Below, piece after piece: positions 6,591 to 14,402 of a stretch of 23,255 bases of DNA (positions are counted from its first letter, which is position 1; every line of letters begins with the position of its first letter). Position numbers and translations under genes: made by a program. The notes under the pieces are model-generated. The model worked only from the letters and a program-made list of their open reading frames with translations, searched no databases and was not told where the DNA came from. This DNA is from CAYFPX01 sp964501915 (GTDB lineage: Bacteria; Myxococcota_A; UBA796; CAJQPC01): assembly GCA_964501915.1 (NCBI GenBank), contig CAZCVP010000129.1, positions 1 to 23,255 of the forward strand. Reading direction: 5' to 3'.

Positions 6591-8708
6591 TCAGGGCTGC
6601 CCGTCGGCGATGCGATGGATGAGGGCCGCGTTGTCCTCGGCGGTCGCCAGGTGGACCGCCCGGGGAGCCGCCAGCTCCACCCAGGGTCGGTCATCGGTGT
6701 TCAGCCGCGCCCCCAGACCGAGCACCGACAGCCCCCGTGGGCCCAGGGTGGGCGACCGTGGCCAGTCCGGAGGCGGCGGAGGTCCCGCCAGGAGCAGGAC
6801 GTCGGCGCCGGGCACGGTCTCGACCAGCCACGCCTCTCCGAAGACCTCGGTGAACGTGCGGACCAGGGACCGCAGCTCGGGGGTGCGCAGCCCGTAGAGC
6901 TGGATCCACTGGCAGAAGACGCCCCCGGGCGCCAGGCGGGCCCGGCCGAGCTCCCAGTACTCCCGCGTGAACAGGTTCGACACGCCCGTGATCCAGGGGT
7001 TGGAGGGCTCGGAGACGATCACGTCGAAGGCGGGCCCTGGGCGCTGGAGCACCGTGCGGGCGTCGTCGACGATCAGGTGGGTGCGCGGATCGTCCAGCGG
7101 CGCCCCGCTCACCGCGTCGAAGGCCCGCGAGGCCGACACCACGGCGGGCTCGATCTCGACGACCCACAGCGCCTCCACGCCCTCGTCCAGCAGCGCACCC
7201 GAGGTGACACCCGAGGCGAGGCCGACGACCAGGGCCTGCCGGGGCTGGCCGGACATGCGCGCCGGGAGGACGCCCGACAGGAGCTGAGTGGGCATGTCCA
7301 CGCCCGTGCTGGCGTCCACCTTGCCGTTGATCGAGAGCCAGAGGTTGCCCGTCCGGGTCGACCGGCCGACCGCCACGGCGGCCGTCCTACCCTGCTCGTA
7401 GGACAGCAGCTCCCAGCCCTCCTCGGCGAAGGCCCGCACCGCCTCGGGTCGCCGATCCCCGAGATCGGAGACCCTCTGGTGGATGCCGACCGCGTGGAGC
7501 TTGCCCTGCCAGGCGGGCGCCACGGCCACTGCCAGGGCGGCGGCCACGAGCCACCCGGGCCGGGCCAGGATCGCCGCCGCCAGGGCCGCGACCAGCGCCG
7601 CCGCGTGCACGACCCCCGGCAGCCCCAGGGCCGGCAGGAGCCACAGCCCCGTACAGGCCGCGCCGACCACGCCCGCCAGCGTGTTGGCCCCGAGCACGAG
7701 CGCGGTGGCCCGCGAGGTCCCACCCCCGGCGGCGGCGATCGCCCTGGCGAAGACCACGCCGCTGGCCACCGGCGCCCCCGCCATGGCCACCGCGGACAGC
7801 ACGAGCTGGATGGCCCAGAGCCCGGAGGGCCCCACCAGGTCGTAGCCCCCCGCCAGCCAGGTCGGCGCCTGTCCGAAGGACCAGGTCCCCAGCACGGCGA
7901 GCAGGCCCAGCAGGCCGAGGGGCCTGGCGAGATCGCCGGGCCGCGAGCCCCAGGCCGCCCCCAGCGCCACGCCACCCAGGAAGACCGCCAGGACCCAGGC
8001 GAAGGCGTGGATCGAAGGCCCGAGCAGCAGCGCCGCCAGGCGGGTCCAGGAGACCTCGAGGGACATGGCGACGCCACCGGAGACCGCGGCGGCGAAGATC
8101 GCCGACAGGGCGAGCGCACCGCCCTGCGTCGTGCGCTGCGACCGCGCTGCACGCTCCGATCTCAGGGCGATCCCGCCGACCGCGATCGACAGCCCGGCCG
8201 CCAGCACCTCGCTGCCCCGCACCCCCAAGAGCGGCAGCAGGACCGCCGGGGTGGCCAGGACCCCCAGGACCGCCCCCGCGGTGTTGATCCCGTACAGCCG
8301 ACCGACCCGCTGCGCCGTCAGTCCGGCACCTGCCACCACCGGCAGCGTCGCCCCCATCGCGGCCGCGGGCGGCCCCAGGGTCGCCAGGACCACCACCAGC
8401 GGACGGGCCAGGCCGCTGCCGTCGAGGGCCCAGGTCGCGCCGAGCCCGAGCATCGCCGGCAGCGCCAGGGCCCAGCCGCCGATGCCCAGCTCCAGCGCCC
8501 CGTAGGCCCGCAGCGGTTGCCGCGGTCGCCAGGCCCAGGCCGCCAGCCCCCCCAGCCCGAGGGCCCCGAAGAAGACCGCCAGCGTCAGCGTCACGGCGAG
8601 GCTGCCGCTGCCGAGCAGCAGCGCGACCCGCCGCATCCACAGCACCTCGTAGGTGAGCGCGGCCGCCCCGGAGGCGAAGAACAGCGCCGAGAGGACCGAA
8701 GGCCTCAC
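6591..8708 (-). CDS. Membrane protein fused to a spermidine-synthase-like (SAM-fold) domain
   Basis: A 705-residue protein. Residues 1-400 hold about 12-14 hydrophobic helices, starting SALFFASGAAALTYEVLWMRR, whose opening motif typifies the fused MFS/spermidine-synthase proteins of GC-rich bacteria. Residues 430-690 form a Rossmann-like domain: INGKVDAST (460-468), VVGLASGV (494-501, motif I), VVEIEP (516-521), IVDDAR (546-551) and VSEPSNPW (565-572). True aminopropyltransferases usually have a catalytic Asp in a DxSDP motif; here it is SEP, so spermidine synthesis is not assured. Family function is unknown; transport or modification of a polyamine-like molecule at the membrane is an inference. 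The GTG start overlaps the peptidase stop in GTGA (8705-8708). The frame remains open upstream to 9785, but that part is antisense-frame noise. Confidence 0.88.
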   Translation of the reverse strand: MRPSVLSALFFASGAAALTYEVLWMRRVALLLGSGSLAVTLTLAVFFGALGLGGLAAWAWRPRQPLRAYGALELGIGGWALALPAMLGLGATWALDGSGLARPLVVVLATLGPPAAAMGATLPVVAGAGLTAQRVGRLYGINTAGAVLGVLATPAVLLPLLGVRGSEVLAAGLSIAVGGIALRSERAARSQRTTQGGALALSAIFAAAVSGGVAMSLEVSWTRLAALLLGPSIHAFAWVLAVFLGGVALGAAWGSRPGDLARPLGLLGLLAVLGTWSFGQAPTWLAGGYDLVGPSGLWAIQLVLSAVAMAGAPVASGVVFARAIAAAGGGTSRATALVLGANTLAGVVGAACTGLWLLPALGLPGVVHAAALVAALAAAILARPGWLVAAALAVAVAPAWQGKLHAVGIHQRVSDLGDRRPEAVRAFAEEGWELLSYEQGRTAAVAVGRSTRTGNLWLSINGKVDASTGVDMPTQLLSGVLPARMSGQPRQALVVGLASGVTSGALLDEGVEALWVVEIEPAVVSASRAFDAVSGAPLDDPRTHLIVDDARTVLQRPGPAFDVIVSEPSNPWITGVSNLFTREYWELGRARLAPGGVFCQWIQLYGLRTPELRSLVRTFTEVFGEAWLVETVPGADVLLLAGPPPPPDWPRSPTLGPRGLSVLGLGARLNTDDRPWVELAAPRAVHLATAEDNAALIHRIADGQP

Positions 8709-10192
8709 CAGGGGAGCAGCTCGCTGCGGGTGAACCAGGTCTCCGTCCAGGTCGGAGCCACCGCAGCCCAGGCGATCACCACGCCGGCCACCAACCCGGC
8801 GAGCCACGGACGCCGGGGACGCCACCGGGTCCCCAGCCAGGCGCAGACAGGCGCCCACCACAGCAGGGCCAGGACCGGCAGCCACACCAGGGGCGAAGCC
8901 GGGATCACGCCGTGGAAGACCAGCTCCCGCCAGCTCGACGGGCAGGTCAGGTACAGCGGCAGCGGCAGGGTGAGCAGGGCCGCCAGGGGCTGCCGGTCCA
9001 TCCAGGCCAGCCCGCCCGCCGCCAGCCCGAAGGGCAGGGCGAGCAGCGGATCCAGCCAGGCCAGGACACCGGTGGCGAGGCCGAGACCGACCGCGCCGCC
9101 ACGAACGGCTCCGGGACGCACGGGCAGCCAGGCGCACGCGGCCACCGCCGTCGCGGCCCAGGCCAGCAGCCCGGGACCGGCCAGGGCGCCCTCCCCGGGG
9201 CGGCCGTGCAGGGCCAGCCACCACGCCGCACCCCCGGCAAGTGTTGCGGCCCCCGCCGCCGCGAGTCCCCAGCCCAGGCCCCGGTGCGCTCCCCGCGCCC
9301 GGGACAGGCCCAGGAGGCTGCCGGTGGCCAGCACCAGCCAGACCAGGGGCCCGGGCAGGGTCCAGCGGGTGTAGGGAAGCTGGAGCGCCGCGTCCTCGCG
9401 GTCGGTCGGACGTCCGCTCCGCAGCAGGCCCTCGACGCTGCTCTCCGCCGCCGCCAGGGCCTCGGGGTCCAGTCGCTCCAGCGTGTCCCGCGCGGTGTGG
9501 TACGGCCAGTAGATCCCGGAGCGGGGCCTTCCGAGCACCAGGAGGGCGGGCACGCCGTTGCGGGCGAAGGGGGCGTGGTCGCTGCGCTCCTGGCCCGGCA
9601 GCAGCCGCGAGTGGACGCGGTAGGCCCAGGGGATGGCGAGGTCCCCCTCCTCGGCGAGCCAGCGCAGGCCCGCCGTGCCCCAGCCCGGCCCCAGTCCCAT
9701 CGCCGTGGGCTGCCCCTGGCCCACGAGCTCCAGCGACACCACCCAGGCCGGCTGGAACCGCTCCGCCAGACTGGCCGAGCCCCACAGACCCCGCTCCTCG
9801 CCGTCGGGGAAGGCGAAGCAGAGCGGGCTCGGCAGTCGCTCCTCGCGGAGATCGCGAGCCAGCGAGAGGGCCACAGCGACAGCGCCCGCGTTGTCCACCG
9901 CCCCCGGGCAGTCCGCGTGCACGGCGTCGGTGTGGGCGACCACCCAGGCGGCGCCGTCCGGGGCGCCCTGGCAGGCCAGGACCGCACCCCGTCCAGACTC
10001 CGACGCCAGGACGGCGGGCTCGTAGCCGGCCTCTCGCAGCTCCTCGGCGACCCAGGCCTGGGCTGCCCGACCCCCCTCGGTCCCCGCCACGCGGGGCCCC
10101 TGCGACACCAGGGCCCGGGCGGCATCGAGGACCGTGTCACCCGCGTCCACCTGGCCCGGCAGGAACAGAGCCACCAATCCGAGCCGGGTCAT
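8705..10192 (-). CDS. M28-family zinc aminopeptidase with a C-terminal membrane domain
   Basis: A 495-residue protein. Residues 1-18 (MTRLGLVALFLPGQVDAG) look like a short signal peptide. Residues 19-260 are an M28 co-catalytic zinc peptidase: His87 and Asp89 in VVAHTDAVH, Asp100 in VDNAGA, the Glu132-Glu133 pair in DGEERG, Glu155 in LELVG (usually Asp) and His232 in YHTARD, all in family order. Residues 280-482 hold about eight hydrophobic helices. The catalytic domain would face the periplasm, removing N-terminal residues from peptides. The ATG at 10192 is preceded by AGGATGG. Without it the frame runs on to 10630, but that extension is a serine-rich antisense reading of the acidic gene opposite. 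The last codon overlaps the next gene, so the two proteins are likely co-produced. Confidence 0.88.
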   Translation of the reverse strand: MTRLGLVALFLPGQVDAGDTVLDAARALVSQGPRVAGTEGGRAAQAWVAEELREAGYEPAVLASESGRGAVLACQGAPDGAAWVVAHTDAVHADCPGAVDNAGAVAVALSLARDLREERLPSPLCFAFPDGEERGLWGSASLAERFQPAWVVSLELVGQGQPTAMGLGPGWGTAGLRWLAEEGDLAIPWAYRVHSRLLPGQERSDHAPFARNGVPALLVLGRPRSGIYWPYHTARDTLERLDPEALAAAESSVEGLLRSGRPTDREDAALQLPYTRWTLPGPLVWLVLATGSLLGLSRARGAHRGLGWGLAAAGAATLAGGAAWWLALHGRPGEGALAGPGLLAWAATAVAACAWLPVRPGAVRGGAVGLGLATGVLAWLDPLLALPFGLAAGGLAWMDRQPLAALLTLPLPLYLTCPSSWRELVFHGVIPASPLVWLPVLALLWWAPVCAWLGTRWRPRRPWLAGLVAGVVIAWAAVAPTWTETWFTRSELLPW

Positions 10193-10201
10193 GGCCCATC
10201 C

Positions 10202-10207
10202 TATGAT
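10202..10207 (+). promoter_or_regulatory. Candidate -10 element in the divergent gap
   Basis: TATGAT matches the TATAAT consensus in five of six bases and is a rare AT-rich island in this GC-rich DNA. It lies in the 28-bp gap between the peptidase start (10192, minus) and the acidic protein start (10221, plus). No good -35 is seen upstream. On the minus strand the same bases give TATCAT, so this could serve both directions. Confidence 0.35.
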
Positions 10208-10220
10208 AGGGACCCTGTCG

Positions 10221-10889
10221 ATGCCCGAGCGCCCCGCCAAGCCACGCCCCGAGCCCCCCGATCTCGGCTGGGACGAGCTCGACGAGGAGGAGGTCCCTCC
10301 TCCGGACCCCTTCGACGAGGTGTGGCCCGAGGACGACGAGGACGACGCGGACTGGTCCGAGGAGCCCGCAGAGGAAGAGGCCGACGAGGACGACTGGGCC
10401 GACGCCGAGCAGGCCGACGACGCCGACGAGGCCTTCGAGTCTCCAGGCGGCGACACGGTCGAGGAACCCGAGGCCTGGGAGACCGAGCCCGAGGAGGAGG
10501 ACGGAGAGGAGGACTGGGCACTGGAGCTCGAGGGACCGGTGATCGTGGGCTGGTCGGAGCGCGTGTCACTGCCCGCCTGGGGCATCCACCGCCTGCCGGC
10601 CCGGTGCGCCACCGACTGCGAGACCTCCACGCTCTACGCCGAGCTGCGCCCCGGCGTGCCGGGACGGGTCACGCTGCTCCTCGGATCCCAGTCCGTCGAC
10701 GTGGCCGTGGGCCAGCACGCCGGGGACCTGCTGGCGCGAACGGTCCTGCGACTCGGCGGCGCCGAGAACGAAGCCACCCTCCGCCTCGTCGCCACGGCGG
10801 GTCCCCCGAGCGTGGTCGTCGGCCGCGACGTGCTGGCCGGTCGCTACCTGGTGGACGCGGCGCGCACCCGGGACAGCGGGCCGTCCTGA
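10221..10889 (+). CDS. Acidic protein with a degenerate RimK-associated-protease-like (DUF785) domain
   Basis: A 222-residue protein. Residues 1-104 are a low-complexity acidic tail, mostly Asp and Glu with some Pro and Trp. Residues 106-215 resemble the ATP-dependent zinc protease / RimK-associated family (PF05618, retropepsin-like clan AA): VIVGWSERVSLPAWGI (107-122) matches IGWRExVxLPxxGI, and VVVGRDVLAGRYLVD (198-212) matches the conserved LLGRxxLxGRFLVD end. The usual KVDTGAR active site is here RCATDCE (128-134), lacking the catalytic Asp, so it is probably a non-catalytic relative. No rimK-like ligase gene is nearby. ATG 10221 has AGGGA 8 bases before it; ATGs at 10191 and 10203 would overlap the divergent peptidase start. 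The exporter genes follow 26 bp downstream. The family call is by eye. Confidence 0.72.
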   Translation: MPERPAKPRPEPPDLGWDELDEEEVPPPDPFDEVWPEDDEDDADWSEEPAEEEADEDDWADAEQADDADEAFESPGGDTVEEPEAWETEPEEEDGEEDWALELEGPVIVGWSERVSLPAWGIHRLPARCATDCETSTLYAELRPGVPGRVTLLLGSQSVDVAVGQHAGDLLARTVLRLGGAENEATLRLVATAGPPSVVVGRDVLAGRYLVDAARTRDSGPS

Positions 10890-10915
10890 GGTCTGCTGCG
10901 GCCACGACCCCGCTG

Positions 10916-12664
10916 TTGCGGTTCGTCCGCGACTACCCCGCCCGGTACTGGCGCTGGTACCTGGCCGGCGGCGTCTTCCTGTGGGCGACGAACTGGCTCG
11001 CCGTCCACATCCCCCTCGAGCTGGCCACGGCCGTCGACGCGCTGCGGGCCCAGGAAGACGACGCCCGGCAGGTCTTGCTGCAGGCCGCGGGGGTGATCGC
11101 CGCCATGGGAGCCGCCGTCATCGGCGTGCGCACGCTCTCCCGCGTCCTCTTCTTCACCCCCGGGCGCCTGGTCGAGTACCAGCTCAAGAACGACCTCTTC
11201 GCCCACCTGATGGCCCTGCCAGCCGCGGTGCTCGGGCGCTGGACCACCGGCGATCTCGTGTCCCGGGTCGCCAACGACATCACCTACCTCCGCGTCCTCG
11301 CCGGGTTCGGGGCCCTCCAGATCGTCAACGTGACCCTGGCGCTGCTGCTGGCCGGGCAGCAGATGTGGGCGCTGAGCCCCACCCTCACCGGCGTCGTGGC
11401 CCTGCCGATCGCCGTCAGCCTGGTGCTGGTCCAGCTCGGCATCCGGCGCCTCTTCGAGCTGACGAAGCTCCAGCAGGAGCAGCTCGCCGACATCTCGACC
11501 CACGTGCTGGCGAGCCTCCAGGGCATCCGGACCCTGCAGGGCTTCAACGCGGAGGAGGCCTTTCGGGGTCGGCTGGCGACCCGCAACGCGGCCTGGCTCG
11601 CCACGCTGGTGCGCCTGGCCTGGGTGCGGTCCTTCGTGCTCCCCCTGCTGGTGCTCGGGGGGGGCCTGGCGGTGTGGGGCCTGCTGGCGATCGGCGGGCC
11701 GATGGCGGCGACCGACGAGCTGTCCGTCGGCGAGCTGGTCGCCTTCACCACCTACGTGGCCTACCTCCTGCCGCCGCTGCGCTCTCTCGGCTGGCTGCTG
11801 AGCGTGCTCCAGCGGGCCATGACCAGCCTGGAGCGCATCGACGAGCTGCGCGGGGCCGAGCCGGACCGGCTCGGCGACCTCGCGCCCGAGCGCGGTCAGG
11901 GTCCGGCGATCGAGCTCAGGGACCTCACCTTCTCCTACCCGGGCAGCGAGCAGCCGATCCTCCACGGGCTGCGTGCTTCGCTGCCCGCGGGGGGCAGGGT
12001 CGGCATCTTCGGCCGGACCGGGTCCGGCAAGAGCACCCTGCTCCAGGTCCTGACCCGGGAGTGGAACCCACCGGCCGGCATGCTCTTCGTGGACGGTGTC
12101 GACGTGCTCGACCTGGACCTCGAGACCTGGCGCAGCCGCCTGGCCGTGGCGCCGCAGGTCCCCTTCCTGTTCTCCGAGACCGTGGCCGACAACATCACCT
12201 TCGGGGTGCCGGACACCGAAGGGGTCCAGGAGGTGCTGGAGCGGGCGGCGCTGGCGGTCGACCTCGAAGCCCTGCCCGACGGCGTCGACACGGTGGTCGG
12301 CGAGCGCGGCGTGATGCTCTCCGGTGGGCAGCGACAGCGGGTCGCGCTGGCCCGGGCGCTCTACCGGTCCTTCGACCTGCTCGTGCTCGACGACGTGCTC
12401 TCGGCGGTGGACCACGAGACGGAGCGACGCCTCATCGCTGCCCTGGACCGGGTCGGCGGCGAGGGCGTCGGCCCCACCGTGCTGCTGGTGAGCAACCGGG
12501 TCAGCGCCCTGGTCGACGCCGACACGATCCTCGTGCTCCAAGAGGGGCGGCTCGTCGACCAGGGCACCCACCGGGAGCTGATCGAGCGAGAGGGCCTCTA
12601 CCGCGCGGCCTGGCGCCACCAGTCCGACCGGCCACCGGAGCCGGTGGAGGTGCCTCTTGGCTGA
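10916..12664 (+). CDS. ABC exporter half-transporter, degenerate-site subunit (MdlA/TM287-like)
   Basis: A 582-residue protein with an N-terminal six-helix ABC exporter domain (about 13-305) fused to an ATPase domain (about 330-570). Walker A is GRTGSGKST (366-374), the Q-loop is APQVPF (412-417) and the signature is a canonical LSGGQ (468-472). Walker B ends LVLDD, with Asp493 where catalytic Glu is expected, and the H-loop His is Asn527 (VSNRVS). This is the degenerate pattern of the non-catalytic half of heterodimeric exporters; the partner is the next gene. Substrate unknown (drug, lipid or peptide). No ATG or GTG precedes the conserved start: the TTG at 10916 is chosen, with a CTG at 10886 overlapping the upstream stop as alternative. 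Neither has a good ribosome binding site, so the exact start is uncertain. Confidence 0.9.
   Translation: MRFVRDYPARYWRWYLAGGVFLWATNWLAVHIPLELATAVDALRAQEDDARQVLLQAAGVIAAMGAAVIGVRTLSRVLFFTPGRLVEYQLKNDLFAHLMALPAAVLGRWTTGDLVSRVANDITYLRVLAGFGALQIVNVTLALLLAGQQMWALSPTLTGVVALPIAVSLVLVQLGIRRLFELTKLQQEQLADISTHVLASLQGIRTLQGFNAEEAFRGRLATRNAAWLATLVRLAWVRSFVLPLLVLGGGLAVWGLLAIGGPMAATDELSVGELVAFTTYVAYLLPPLRSLGWLLSVLQRAMTSLERIDELRGAEPDRLGDLAPERGQGPAIELRDLTFSYPGSEQPILHGLRASLPAGGRVGIFGRTGSGKSTLLQVLTREWNPPAGMLFVDGVDVLDLDLETWRSRLAVAPQVPFLFSETVADNITFGVPDTEGVQEVLERAALAVDLEALPDGVDTVVGERGVMLSGGQRQRVALARALYRSFDLLVLDDVLSAVDHETERRLIAALDRVGGEGVGPTVLLVSNRVSALVDADTILVLQEGRLVDQGTHRELIEREGLYRAAWRHQSDRPPEPVEVPLG
12646..12650 (+). 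promoter_or_regulatory. Ribosome binding site for the TTG start of the second exporter half
   Basis: GGAGG, then six bases, then TTG at 12657. It lies inside the last codons of the upstream gene and supports use of a TTG start in this genome. Confidence 0.75.
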
Positions 12665-14402
12665 GCGCAGCGGCTGGCAGCTCGCCCGCAGGCTCTGGCC
12701 CTATGCCCGCCAGGACGCCTGGCTCTTCGGCCTGCCGGTGTTGCTCACGCCCCTGGCGATGGGGCTGGCGCTGGCGCAGCCCTGGCTGCTGAAGGTCGCC
12801 CTGGACCGGCACATCACGCCCGGGAAGCTGGAGGGGCTCCACACCGTCGCCTTCGCCTACCTCGGCGCCATCGTCCTCAGCTTCTCGGTCCAGGCCGCCT
12901 ACCAGCTCGCCCTGGCCATCGCCGGGGGTCGCACCATCCGCCGCCTCCGCGAGGCCATCTTCGACCACCTGCTGGGGCTTCGTCCTGCGTTCTTCGACCG
13001 TCGCCCGGCGGGTGCGCTCCTGACCCGGGCGACCTCGGACGTGGAGAGCCTCGGCGACGCCCTCTCCCACGGCGTCGTGACCATCGTGCTCGACGTGATG
13101 ATGGTCCTGGGCGTGCTCGTCGCGATGGCGTGGCTCGACTGGCGCCTGACCGTCGTGCTGCTGGCCGTCGCGCCGCCCCTGGTGGCCGTGCTCTCCCTCT
13201 GCCGGCGCTGGCTGCGTCACTACTACCTGCTGGTCCGCGAGACCCTGGCGACGGTCAACGCCTACCTGGCGGAGCGCCTCAACGGCGTGCGGGTGGTGCA
13301 GCTCTTCAACCACGCCGTGGCGGCGCATGGGCGCTTCGTCGACCTGAACAAGCGCTACCGCGACGCCACCGTGCGCTCCAACGTGTTCGACGCGTTCATG
13401 TACGCCGCCGTGGACGGGACGGGGTCCATCTGTGTCGCCCTGATGCTCTGGTACGCCGCGGGGGACCTGCTGCAGGGGGCGATCTCCGCCGGGCTGCTGG
13501 TGGCCTTCATCGACCTGCTCGACAAGCTCTTCAAGCCGCTGCGGGAGTTCTCGGGGAAGATCGCCGTCATCCAGCGGGCCGTGGCCGCGCTGGAGAAGAT
13601 CTTCGGCCTGATGGACCTCGACGAGCGCATCGGCGCCGGGGAGGTCCCCGAGAGCCCGCTGGCCGGCCACTTCGAGATCGAGGACGTGCACTTCCGGTAC
13701 CGCCCGGACGCCGAGGACGTGCTCAAGGGGGTCTCCCTGACGGTGCGTCCGGGCGAGGTGGTGGCCATCGTCGGCGCGACCGGCTGTGGCAAGACCACGC
13801 TGACGCGGCTGCTGACGCGGGCCTATGACGGCTACCGGGGCAGCATCCGCCTCGACAGCCACGAGCTGTCCGCCCTGGACGCAGGCGCCGTGCGCTCCGT
13901 GGTGAACACGGTCCACCAGGACATCCACCTCTTCCCGGACACCGTGCGCTTCAACGTCGGCCTGGGCAGCGCCCACGTCGACGACGCGGCCTGCGCGGAG
14001 GCCGCCGGCCTGGTCCACGCCGACGGCTTCATCGACAGCCTCCCGGACGGGTGGCAGCACGTGCTGCAAGAGCAGGGCGCAGACCTGAGCGTCGGCCAGG
14101 GCCAGCTCCTGACCTTCGCCCGCACCATGGCCCACGACCCCGGGGTGGTCATCCTGGACGAAGCCACGGCGTCGGTGGACTCGGTCACCGAGGCCCTGAT
14201 CCAGGACGCCATCGCCCGGATCCTGGCCCGCAAGACCGTCATCGTGATCGCGCATCGGCTGTCGACCATCACGGCGGCGGACCGGATCCTGGTGATGGAC
14301 GCCGGACGCATCCTGGAGAGGGGGACCCACCAGGAGCTGATGGCGATGGGGGGGCACTATGCGGGGCTGGTGGAGAGCGGGCTGGGGAAGCGGACGGGCT
14401 AG
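12657..14402 (+). CDS. ABC exporter half-transporter, catalytic subunit (MdlB/TM288-like)
   Basis: A 581-residue protein with six transmembrane helices (about 22-300) and an ATPase domain (about 338-575). Walker A is GATGCGKTT (373-381) and Walker B ILDEATASVD has the catalytic Glu502. The D-loop is SVD and the H-loop is AHRLST with His533. The signature motif is LSVGQ (477-481), a non-canonical variant. Its own nucleotide site should pair with the partner's normal LSGGQ to give the hydrolysing site, and its variant signature completes the partner's degenerate site. The TTG start overlaps the upstream gene by 8 bases, so the subunits are translationally coupled. Its stop TAG overlaps the stop of the convergent ATPase gene within CTAG at 14399-14402. 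Substrate is not deducible. Confidence 0.92.
   Translation: MAERSGWQLARRLWPYARQDAWLFGLPVLLTPLAMGLALAQPWLLKVALDRHITPGKLEGLHTVAFAYLGAIVLSFSVQAAYQLALAIAGGRTIRRLREAIFDHLLGLRPAFFDRRPAGALLTRATSDVESLGDALSHGVVTIVLDVMMVLGVLVAMAWLDWRLTVVLLAVAPPLVAVLSLCRRWLRHYYLLVRETLATVNAYLAERLNGVRVVQLFNHAVAAHGRFVDLNKRYRDATVRSNVFDAFMYAAVDGTGSICVALMLWYAAGDLLQGAISAGLLVAFIDLLDKLFKPLREFSGKIAVIQRAVAALEKIFGLMDLDERIGAGEVPESPLAGHFEIEDVHFRYRPDAEDVLKGVSLTVRPGEVVAIVGATGCGKTTLTRLLTRAYDGYRGSIRLDSHELSALDAGAVRSVVNTVHQDIHLFPDTVRFNVGLGSAHVDDAACAEAAGLVHADGFIDSLPDGWQHVLQEQGADLSVGQGQLLTFARTMAHDPGVVILDEATASVDSVTEALIQDAIARILARKTVIVIAHRLSTITAADRILVMDAGRILERGTHQELMAMGGHYAGLVESGLGKRTG

Noticed and set aside
4132..6897. A 921-codon plus-strand open frame
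   Set aside because: It lies opposite the histidine kinase and hydrolase, whose catalytic motifs are unmistakable; the composition is that of an antisense frame.
6615..9374. A 919-codon plus-strand open frame
   Set aside because: It is antisense to the spermidine-synthase-like protein and the peptidase; the sequence is Gln/Arg/His-rich noise.
8709..9785. An extended N-terminus for the spermidine-synthase-like protein
   Set aside because: The frame is open but overlaps the peptidase's own membrane domain; the GTG at 8708 begins the typical family N-terminus.
10193..10630. A serine-rich N-terminal extension of the M28 peptidase
   Set aside because: The serine runs are the reverse complement of Asp/Glu codons in the acidic gene on the other strand. 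The ATG at 10192 has a signal peptide and a ribosome binding site.
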